A model generated the notes under the pieces. It saw nothing but the letters and a program-made list of their open reading frames with translations, searched no databases and had not been told where the DNA came from. A stretch of DNA of 5,115 nt from Actinomycetes bacterium. GTDB taxonomy: Bacteria; Actinomycetota; Acidimicrobiia; Acidimicrobiales; Microtrichaceae. Below are positions 1 to 5,115 of the stretch, piece by piece. The translations under genes and the position numbers were made by a program. Numbering within the stretch: position 1 is the stretch's first letter; each line of letters starts with the position of its first letter. The DNA is taken from NCBI GenBank assembly GCA_023423215.1, contig JAFAFZ010000322.1:1-5115 (forward strand). Direction: 5' to 3'.

Positions 1-17
1 CCCCCCCCCCCCCCCCC
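1..17. repeat. 17-base C homopolymer (G on the coding strand) at window edge
   Basis: The first 17 bases are all C, followed by GCCGCCGCCCGAG. On the minus strand this is a GGC GGC GGC codon run turning into uninterrupted GGG codons within the methyltransferase fragment. Related proteins tend to be glycine-rich at this point, so some of the run may be genuine. A pure G run ending exactly at a sequence boundary is also typical of a two-colour-chemistry poly-G read artefact or of an assembly stopping at a homopolymer. Treat the run length and the reading frame beyond it as unreliable. Confidence 0.9.
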
Positions 18-128
18 GCCGCCGCCCGAGAAGAAGCCGCCGTCGGGGTCGTAGAGGGCGAGCTCGACGAAGGCGTCGAAGCGCACCGAGCCCTCTCGCT
101 CGATCCGTGCACGCAGCTCGTCGATCAC
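1..128 (-). CDS. MidA/NDUFAF7-family SAM-dependent methyltransferase, N-terminal fragment (3' end outside window)
   Basis: Only the first 42 codons are present, reading from a GTG at 128-126 into the left edge. The peptide begins VIDELRARIEREGSVRFDAF and continues with ELALYDPDGGFFSGGG. This fits the N-terminus of the MidA/NDUFAF7 (COG1565, DUF185) family: an 'L...I...GP/SI.F..FM..ALYDP..GYY' pattern that precedes a Gly-rich stretch and the SAM-binding domain. The usual GYY appears here as GFF. In mitochondria NDUFAF7 dimethylates an arginine of the 49-kDa complex I subunit (NDUFS2, equivalent to NuoD) and is needed for assembly. Its bacterial relatives are mostly uncharacterised. The start is chosen because AGAGGT lies five bases upstream and no in-frame ATG or GTG lies between it and the nuoN stop. 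The gene follows nuoN by 28 bases on the same strand, so co-transcription is likely. No catalytic motif falls inside the window, so the family call rests on the N-terminal pattern plus context. The last codons are poly-Gly encoded by a G homopolymer and may not be accurate. Confidence 0.72.
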   Translation of the reverse strand, partial: MIDELRARIEREGSVRFDAFVELALYDPDGGFFSGGGGGGGG

Positions 129-132
129 GGCG

Positions 133-138
133 ACCTCT
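133..138 (-). promoter_or_regulatory. Shine-Dalgarno site for the methyltransferase gene
   Basis: On the minus strand AGAGGT sits just upstream of the GTG at 128-126, with four to five bases between its GAGG core and the start codon. It lies within the 28-base nuoN-methyltransferase gap and is what decides the GTG as the start. The rest of the gap is GC-rich and shows no -10 or -35 element and no U-tract, so the gene probably relies on the nuo transcript. Confidence 0.6.
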
Positions 139-156
139 GCGGGGCTCCGCCCGGGA

Positions 157-1680
157 CTAGCCGCCGAGGGCGGAGCTGACCGGCGAGAAGTTGCTGATGT
201 CGGTGAGCAGTCCGGGCAGCACGCCGAAGAGGATCGTCGCGACGACAGCGATGCCCATCGCGCCGAGCAGGCCGAAGGGCACCTTGACCGGCGTCGTGTC
301 GCCGTCGGGCGCCTCGTCGAACCACATCGACTTGGCGACGTTCAGGTAGTAGTACGCCGCGATGACGGTGTTGACCGCCATGACGAGCGCCAGGACGTAG
401 CCCCAGACGGTGTCGCCGCCGACGAGCGCCTGCCAGACGCCGAACTTGGCGTACCAACCACCGAAGGGCGGGATGCCGGCGAGCGAGGCGAGGAAGATCG
501 TCATCGTGACGGTCAGGCCCGGCATGTACTGGAACAGGCCGCCGAGCGAGCTGATCTCCGCCGAACGGGTCTTGCGGGCGATCGCGATGATCACCGCGAA
601 GGCGCCGAGGTTCATCGCCGCGTAGATCACCAGGTACACCACGATCGAGGACAGCGCCTGCTGGCGGTTGGTCTCGATCACGGCGAACGGGGCGAGCATG
701 AAGCCGGCCTGCGCGATGCCCGAGTAGGCGAGCATGCGGACGACGTTCGTCTGGCGCAGGGCGATCAGGTTGCCGACGGTCATCGACAGGATCGCGAGCA
801 CGCCGAACAGCGGCTGGACGATGTCCGGGCGGGTGTAGAAGCAGAAGAAGACGATCTGGATGAGCGCCACGAAGCCCGCGGCCTTGGACGCCACCGCCAG
901 GAACGCGGTCACCGGGGTCGGGGCGCCCTCGTAGGTGTCCGGTGCCCAGGTGTGGAAGGGCACCGCCGAGACCTTGAAGCCGAAGCCGATGATCACGAAG
1001 ATCATCGCCACCGTGATGATCGGGGCGCCGGGGCCGTCACCGATGCGCGTGAGGTTCTCGGCGATGACGTCCAGGCGGGTCGAGCGGCCGACGCCGTAGA
1101 TGAGCGACAGGCCGTAGAGCAGCACCGCCGAGGCGAACACGCCCATCAGGTAGTACTTCAGGCCGGCCTCGTTCGACCTCTCGTCGCCCTTGCGCCAGGC
1201 GGCGAGCATGTAGGCCGGGATCGAGAGCAGCTCGAGCGCCACGAAGATCATCAGCAGGTCGCGGGCCGAGGCCATCACGAGCATGCCGAGCACCGCGGTG
1301 GTGACGAGCGAGTAGTACTCGCTCTCCCAGTAGTCGCCCTCGGCCACGTAGTTCGTCGAGAGCAGCACCACGATGTACGCGCTGACCAGGAAGAGCGCCT
1401 TGAGCAGCAGCGCCATCGGGTCCACGACGTAGGACCCGCCGAAGAGCACGCGGGTCGAACCGTCGACCGCGAGTGTGATGACGGGGATGAGCGCGCCGAG
1501 CAGCGTCAGGTTGGTGAGCGCCGGCATGAAGGGCTTCGCCCGGTCCAGCTTCACCCCGTCGAGCAGGATCAGCAGGAGGCCACCGACCGACAGCACGATC
1601 TCGGGCGCGAGCGCGTGCCAGTCGATCGTCGGTGTGCGGTACGTCGCCTCGGGGGCGAGCTGCAGGAGCGTGGCGAGCAC
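157..1680 (-). CDS. nuoN: NADH-quinone oxidoreductase subunit N
   Basis: This is the proximal antiporter-like subunit of the complex I membrane arm, a polytopic inner-membrane protein that takes part in proton translocation coupled to quinone reduction. The frame is complete at 507 residues, within the normal range for NuoN. Hydrophobic segments run almost throughout, from about residue 25 to 495, with the proton-antiporter (PF00361) core at roughly 140-430. Conserved charges are visible: Glu150 in ALELLSIPAYM (E. coli E133), Lys236 in GFGFKVSAVPFHTWAPD (K217), Lys266 in AVASKAAGF (K247) and Lys412 in GGWYAKFGVW (K395). A terminal Lys rather than Glu and the HTWAPDTYEGAPTPV signature separate it from NuoM. 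The start is GTG at 1680-1678, six bases after the nuoM stop, with GGAGG ten bases upstream. There is no good alternative start before the first membrane segment. It is the last nuo structural gene here, followed by the methyltransferase. I see no frameshift or missing key residue. Confidence 0.97.
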   Translation of the reverse strand: MLATLLQLAPEATYRTPTIDWHALAPEIVLSVGGLLLILLDGVKLDRAKPFMPALTNLTLLGALIPVITLAVDGSTRVLFGGSYVVDPMALLLKALFLVSAYIVVLLSTNYVAEGDYWESEYYSLVTTAVLGMLVMASARDLLMIFVALELLSIPAYMLAAWRKGDERSNEAGLKYYLMGVFASAVLLYGLSLIYGVGRSTRLDVIAENLTRIGDGPGAPIITVAMIFVIIGFGFKVSAVPFHTWAPDTYEGAPTPVTAFLAVASKAAGFVALIQIVFFCFYTRPDIVQPLFGVLAILSMTVGNLIALRQTNVVRMLAYSGIAQAGFMLAPFAVIETNRQQALSSIVVYLVIYAAMNLGAFAVIIAIARKTRSAEISSLGGLFQYMPGLTVTMTIFLASLAGIPPFGGWYAKFGVWQALVGGDTVWGYVLALVMAVNTVIAAYYYLNVAKSMWFDEAPDGDTTPVKVPFGLLGAMGIAVVATILFGVLPGLLTDISNFSPVSSALGG

Positions 1681-1686
1681 GGGAGA

Positions 1687-3291
1687 TCAGCCTCCGACCG
1701 TGGCGGCGATCGCGGACACCGCCGGGCCGGCGACGTCGAAGATGAGTCCGGGGAAGAAGCCGAACACGACGATGAGGATCAGGATCGGCGTCCACGCGAT
1801 CCACTCGTAGGTGTTCACGTCGGTGATGTTGGGATCCTCGGCGAACTCCTCGGACGGCGTGCCGAACGCGGTGCGCTGGTACAGCCACAGCAGGTAGCCA
1901 GCGGCGAGCACCGTGCCGACGGCGGCCAGGACCATGAGCGTGCGGAACAGCGCCACGTTCAGGCCGACGGCCGGCTCGTAGGCCGACAGGATCGCCGGGA
2001 ACTCGCCCCAGAAGCCGGCCAGGCCGGGCAGGCCGAGCGAGGCCATGGTGGCGAAGCCGAGGATCCAGCCCATCTTCGGGGCCGACACCAGCAGGCCGCC
2101 GAGCCGCTTGATCTCGAGCGTGTGGTAGCGGTCCTTCACCGATCCGGCGACGAAGAAGAGCATGCCGGTGATGAGGCCGTGGGCGACCATGCCGAACACC
2201 GCGGCGTTCATGCCGAACGCGGTCATCGTCGAGATGCCGAGCATCGTGTAGCCCATGTGCGCCACCGACGAGAAGGCGATCAGGCGCTTCATGTCGGTCT
2301 GGGCCAGACACCCGAGGGCGCCGTAGATGATGCCGATCGTGGCGAGCACGCCGATGACCGGGGCCCAGGCACGGGCGGCCACGGGCAGGATCGGGATGGC
2401 GATGCGGATGAAGCCGTAGGTGCCGAGCTTCAGCAGCACGGCGGCCAGGATGACCGAGCCCTGCGTCGGCGCCTGGGTGTGGGCGTCGGGCAGCCAGGTG
2501 TGGAAGGGGAACATCGGCACCTTGATGCCGAAGCCCAGGAACATGCCGCCGAAGATGAAGATCGCGGTCGTCTTCGCGATGCCCGCGGCGCCCGACAGCG
2601 TGAGCGCCTGGATGCTGAAGGTGTTGAGCTGGTCGCCGGCCTGCAGGTCGGCGAAGTTGCCGCCCATCGCACGCAGCTGCTCGAGCGCTTCGCCCGAGGG
2701 GGCCTTGGCCAGGAAGTAGAGCGCCACGAAGGCGACGATCATGAACGCCGAGCCGAACAGCGTGTACAGGAAGAACTTGATCGAGGCGTAGCGGCGCTGC
2801 TCGCCGCCCCACACGCCGATGAGGAAGTACATCGGGAGCAGGGTGACCTCGAAGAAGACGAAGAACAGGATCAGGTCCTGGGCGAGGAACGAGCCGATCA
2901 TCGCCGTCTCGAGCACGAGCATCAGGGCGAAGAACGCCTTGGGGTTGCCCGGCGACGGGATGTGGTTCCAGCTGTAGATGATGACCAGCGGCATGATGCC
3001 GAGGGTCAGCGCCAGCAGCGGGAGCGACAGGCCGTCCAGGCCGAGGATGAACCGGCTGTTGATCAGGTCGATCCAGCTCTTGTCGACCACGTACTGCAGC
3101 TGCGAGGCCGCGTCGTAGTCGAAGTCGATGAGCAGCAGGACGCCGAGCACCGCGGCCGCCACCGGCGCCGCGAGCGCGACGGACTTGATGGCCCCGACCG
3201 CGTCCTTGGGGATCACGAGCATCACCAACGCACCCACCAGCGGCAGGAAGATGGTGAGGATCAGACCCCAGTCGTTCAGGAACTCTTTCAT
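1687..3291 (-). CDS. nuoM: NADH-quinone oxidoreductase subunit M
   Basis: This is the central antiporter-like subunit of complex I, lying between NuoN and NuoL in the membrane arm and forming one proton channel. The frame is complete at 534 residues, slightly longer than E. coli NuoM. The start is ATG at 3291-3289 (MKEFLNDWGLILTIFLPLVG), preceded by AGGGAGAG. A longer open frame runs to 3381, but it overlaps nuoL and adds 30 residues of no NuoM character. Key residues are Glu148 in FFVFFEVTLLPMYFLIGVWG (TM5, E. coli E144), Lys257 in GFGIKVPMFPFHTWLPDAHT (K234), Lys288 in AAVLLKLGTYGFIR (K265) and Glu430 in GLPGLAGFWGEF (E407). Glu, not Lys, at this last position is the family hallmark of NuoM. 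The AHTQAPTQGSVILA segment is also typical. Membrane segments fill most of the chain, with a polar loop at about residues 195-225 and a short acidic one near 478-492. It sits 25 bases after nuoL and 6 before nuoN. Confidence 0.97.
   Translation of the reverse strand: MKEFLNDWGLILTIFLPLVGALVMLVIPKDAVGAIKSVALAAPVAAAVLGVLLLIDFDYDAASQLQYVVDKSWIDLINSRFILGLDGLSLPLLALTLGIMPLVIIYSWNHIPSPGNPKAFFALMLVLETAMIGSFLAQDLILFFVFFEVTLLPMYFLIGVWGGEQRRYASIKFFLYTLFGSAFMIVAFVALYFLAKAPSGEALEQLRAMGGNFADLQAGDQLNTFSIQALTLSGAAGIAKTTAIFIFGGMFLGFGIKVPMFPFHTWLPDAHTQAPTQGSVILAAVLLKLGTYGFIRIAIPILPVAARAWAPVIGVLATIGIIYGALGCLAQTDMKRLIAFSSVAHMGYTMLGISTMTAFGMNAAVFGMVAHGLITGMLFFVAGSVKDRYHTLEIKRLGGLLVSAPKMGWILGFATMASLGLPGLAGFWGEFPAILSAYEPAVGLNVALFRTLMVLAAVGTVLAAGYLLWLYQRTAFGTPSEEFAEDPNITDVNTYEWIAWTPILILIVVFGFFPGLIFDVAGPAVSAIAATVGG
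1691..1695 (-). promoter_or_regulatory. Shine-Dalgarno site for nuoN inside the nuoM 3' end
   Basis: A perfect GGAGG on the minus strand lies ten bases before the nuoN GTG. It is encoded by the last codons of nuoM (Val-Gly-Gly-stop), so ribosomes finishing nuoM pass over the nuoN initiation region. This arrangement suggests translational coupling of two subunits needed in equal amounts. The coupling is inferred, while the motif and overlap are directly visible. Confidence 0.65.
2482..2502 (-). repeat. 21-bp exact repeat, copy 1 (in nuoM; copy 2 at 4625-4645 in nuoL)
   Basis: Positions 2482-2502 and 4625-4645 are identical over 21 bases. Both encode His-Thr-Trp-Leu-Pro-Asp-Ala with the same seven codons, in the conserved loop after the TM7 lysine. 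NuoN has the diverged version HTWAPDT at the matching site. The repeat reflects common ancestry of the antiporter-like subunits plus strong codon bias, and is not a mobile or regulatory repeat. Confidence 0.85.
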
Positions 3292-3300
3292 CGGATTCGG

Positions 3301-3308
3301 CTCTCCCT
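3301..3308 (-). promoter_or_regulatory. Shine-Dalgarno site for nuoM
   Basis: The minus strand reads AGGGAGAG in the 25-base nuoL-nuoM gap, ending nine bases before the nuoM ATG (GGGAG core eleven bases away). It supports the start at 3291 over the upstream in-frame extension, whose putative start lies inside nuoL. Confidence 0.6.
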
Positions 3309-3316
3309 GTCGTTCA

Positions 3317-5115
3317 TCAGCCGATGACCACCACGAACACGCCGGCCAGGATCGCCACTGCGGCGAAGAACAGCGCTGCATACTGCTGGATGCGTCCGGA
3401 CTGCGTCAGACGCAGCGCGCCACCTGCCTCGCCGGCGCCGAGACCGGCACCGTTCACCGCACCGTCGACGACCGTCTGGTCGACGTTCTTGTAGACCCAG
3501 CGACCGGTGCCGACCGCACCGCCACCGATGAGGTTCACGACCCCGTCGATGATGTGCTGGTTGGCCCAGTTGGCCGCCTTGGCGAGCGGGCCCTTGACGA
3601 ATCCGACGATGACCGTCGTGTAGAGCCAGTCGAAGTAGTACTTGTTCACCAGGATGTTCTTGAAGAAGGCGGCGACCTTGCTGCGCTCGGACAGGCCGTG
3701 CAACCCGGCGAAGGCGCCCTTCCAGAAGTACAGGTACGAGAACAGGATGCCGAAGCCGGCCACGGCCACCGACACGACGGCCAGCGGCAGGTTGAACTCG
3801 GCGTGGGTGAGCTCCGGGAAGTAGAGCCCGACCGGCTCGACGAAGTGCTCGAAGCGGGTCTGCGCGCCGTCGGGCAGGAAGTCGAAGGCGGCGGGCAGGT
3901 TCAGGATGCCGACCACGGCGCCGAGCGTCGCCAGGATGATCAGCGGCACCGTGATGCGCGGCCCGGACTCGTGCGGGGGGCCGTGGCCGCGGTACTCGCC
4001 GAAGAACGCGTACCAGATGGTGCGGGTCATGTAGGCGGCGGTGCAGCCCGCGGCGAGCAGCAGCATGACCAGCATGACGTGGTACGTGCCGTTCGCCCCC
4101 TCGGTCCCGGGGAACGAGCCGGTGCCGGCCAGGATCTCGTCCTTGGACCAGAACCCGGACAACGGGAAGATGCCCGCGAGCGCCAGGGTGCCGACGAGGT
4201 ACGTCCAGAAGGTCCTCGGCATGATCTTCCGGAGGCCGCCCATGTCGTCGACCATGTTGAAGCTGTGGTGGCAGGCGTGGCTGAGCGAGCCGGCACCGAG
4301 GAACAGGCAGGCCTTGAAGAAGGCGTGCGTGAACAGGTGGAACATCGCCGCGGTCCAGGCGCCGACGCCGAGGGCGGTGACCATGAAGCCCAGCTGCGAC
4401 ACCGTCGAGTAGGCGAGCACCTTCTTGATGTCCTTCTGGACGAAGGCGAGGAGCGCGCCGAACAGGGCGGTGACCGCACCGACCACCGACAGGGCGTTCA
4501 CCGACGACCCAGCGATCGACAGGCCCTCGAAGAACACCGGGTAGAGGCGGGCGACCATGTAGATGCCCGCCACGACCATGGTCGCGGCGTGGATGAGCGC
4601 CGAGACGGGCGTCGGGCCGGCCATGGCGTCGGGCAGCCAGGTGTGCAGGATGAACTGGCCCGACTTCGACATGACCGCGGTGATCAGGCACAACGACGCG
4701 ACCAGCAGGAGCGTGTGCGAGATCCCGCCCTCGTTGGAGAGGATGTTGATGTCGAGGATCGAAAACGACTTCCCGGCCGCGAAGTACAGGACGATCATGC
4801 CGACCAGCAGGCCGACGTCACCCACGCGGTTGGTGAGGAACGCCTTCAGCGCGGCGTCGGAGTTGGGTTTCTCCTCCCACCAGTGGCCGATCAGCGCAAA
4901 GGAGCAGACGCCGACCAACTCCCATCCGACGATCATCTGCAGCGTGTTCTCGCTCAGGACGAAGAACAGCATCGAGGCGGTGAACAGGGACAGGAAGGCG
5001 AAGTAGTGCGTGTAGCGGCGGTCGCCGTGCACGTAGTCCGTCGAGAAGACGTGGACCAGCAGCGAGATGAGCGTGACGACCACGAGCATCAGCACCGACT
5101 GGCCGTCGACGAGCG
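3317..5115 (-). CDS. nuoL: NADH-quinone oxidoreductase subunit L (5' end outside window)
   Basis: This is the distal antiporter-like subunit of complex I. Besides its proton channel, it carries a long lateral helix that braces NuoM and NuoN. 598 codons are visible, from LVDGQSVLML to FVVVIG-stop. By alignment of the conserved Glu with E. coli E144, about 80 N-terminal residues lie beyond the right edge, implying a full length near 675-680. Residues counted from the first complete codon (5113): Glu65 in GWELVGVCSFALIGHWW, Asp99 in NRVGDVG (D178), Lys150 in SKSGQFILHTWLPDAM (K229), His175 in ALIHAATMVVAG (H254), His259, His263 and Lys267 in FHLFTHAFFKACLFLGAGS (H334, H338, K342) and Lys324 in PLSGFWSKDEIL (K399). 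The C-terminal third holds the NKYYFDWLYTTVIVG and VDGAVNGAG segments expected of the lateral-helix region, then a last hydrophobic helix (about 576-597). The GTG at 5095 is internal, not a start, because the frame and NuoL homology continue to the edge. It is the most upstream nuo gene visible. Confidence 0.97.
   Translation of the reverse strand, partial: LVDGQSVLMLVVVTLISLLVHVFSTDYVHGDRRYTHYFAFLSLFTASMLFFVLSENTLQMIVGWELVGVCSFALIGHWWEEKPNSDAALKAFLTNRVGDVGLLVGMIVLYFAAGKSFSILDINILSNEGGISHTLLLVASLCLITAVMSKSGQFILHTWLPDAMAGPTPVSALIHAATMVVAGIYMVARLYPVFFEGLSIAGSSVNALSVVGAVTALFGALLAFVQKDIKKVLAYSTVSQLGFMVTALGVGAWTAAMFHLFTHAFFKACLFLGAGSLSHACHHSFNMVDDMGGLRKIMPRTFWTYLVGTLALAGIFPLSGFWSKDEILAGTGSFPGTEGANGTYHVMLVMLLLAAGCTAAYMTRTIWYAFFGEYRGHGPPHESGPRITVPLIILATLGAVVGILNLPAAFDFLPDGAQTRFEHFVEPVGLYFPELTHAEFNLPLAVVSVAVAGFGILFSYLYFWKGAFAGLHGLSERSKVAAFFKNILVNKYYFDWLYTTVIVGFVKGPLAKAANWANQHIIDGVVNLIGGGAVGTGRWVYKNVDQTVVDGAVNGAGLGAGEAGGALRLTQSGRIQQYAALFFAAVAILAGVFVVVIG
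4625..4645 (-). repeat. 21-bp exact repeat, copy 2 (in nuoL)
   Basis: This is the partner of the copy at 2482-2502, in the same orientation and encoding HTWLPDA of NuoL. Identity stops on both sides immediately after the seven codons, as expected for protein-level constraint rather than a recent duplication. Confidence 0.85.

Noticed and set aside
129..156. A possible small hairpin (GGGC-GGA-GCCC) between nuoN and the methyltransferase gene, considered as a terminator
   Set aside because: The stem is only four base pairs and no U-tract follows. The next gene starts within 28 bases with its own ribosome site, so termination here is unlikely.
1037..2812. A 591-codon minus-strand frame spanning the nuoM-nuoN junction
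   Set aside because: It is an alternative frame of nuoM and nuoN, rich in Arg, Ala, Pro and Gly with no membrane segments, and it conflicts with two strongly supported genes.
952..3327. A 791-codon open frame on the plus strand, antisense to nuoM and nuoN
   Set aside because: Its product is almost entirely Arg, His, Glu, Asp, Gly and Gln in low-complexity order, with no domain character. This is the usual antisense shadow of GC-biased codons, and the opposite strand holds two clear nuo genes.
3292..3381. A 30-residue N-terminal extension of NuoM, starting at 3381
   Set aside because: It overlaps the nuoL 3' end, adds a Cys/Trp/Ser-rich peptide unlike any NuoM N-terminus, and lacks the ribosome-site support that the ATG at 3291 has.
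3288..4691. A 467-codon minus-strand frame within nuoL
   Set aside because: It is a shifted-frame shadow of nuoL with Arg/His/Pro-rich content. Only its last nine codons, at the nuoL-nuoM junction, were kept as a separate observation.
1..5115. A search by eye for CRISPR arrays, tRNA genes, insertion sequences, att sites or an unknown multi-gene system
   Set aside because: Nearly every base is accounted for by nuoL, nuoM, nuoN and the methyltransferase fragment. The gaps total under 60 bases, and no repeat or RNA structure stood out beyond those reported.

Overview
The window is a GC-rich (roughly two thirds G+C), tightly packed stretch of bacterial chromosome in which every recognisable gene lies on the minus strand. 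It carries the distal, membrane-arm end of a respiratory complex I (NADH:quinone oxidoreductase, nuo) operon. Codon third positions are strongly biased to G/C and GTG starts are used. Protein details such as the NuoL C-terminal NKYYFDWLY and VDGAVNGAG segments suggest an actinobacterium, perhaps of the Acidimicrobiia. That lineage call is an inference and has not been tested by a search.

In transcription order (right to left) the layout is: nuoL, cut off at its 5' end by the right window edge (3317-5115); a 25-base gap; nuoM, complete (1687-3291); 6 bases; nuoN, complete (157-1680); a 28-base gap; and the first 42 codons of a MidA/NDUFAF7-type methyltransferase gene (1-128), which runs off the left edge into a run of 17 identical bases. 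No gap exceeds 28 bases, each start has a plausible Shine-Dalgarno sequence, and I see no promoter or terminator between genes, so this is best read as one operon segment.

NuoL, NuoM and NuoN are the three antiporter-like subunits that carry protons across the membrane as NADH oxidation drives quinone reduction. All three keep the charged residues of the known proton path: the TM5 Glu, the TM7 and central Lys or His residues, and a terminal Lys in NuoL and NuoN but Glu in NuoM. The reading frames are intact, so the pump looks functional. The gene after nuoN matches the family of the mitochondrial complex I assembly factor NDUFAF7, which gives the operon a possible maturation factor next to its structural genes. 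This linkage is the most interesting point in an otherwise conserved housekeeping region. I found no RNA genes, mobile elements, CRISPR arrays or novel defence-like system.
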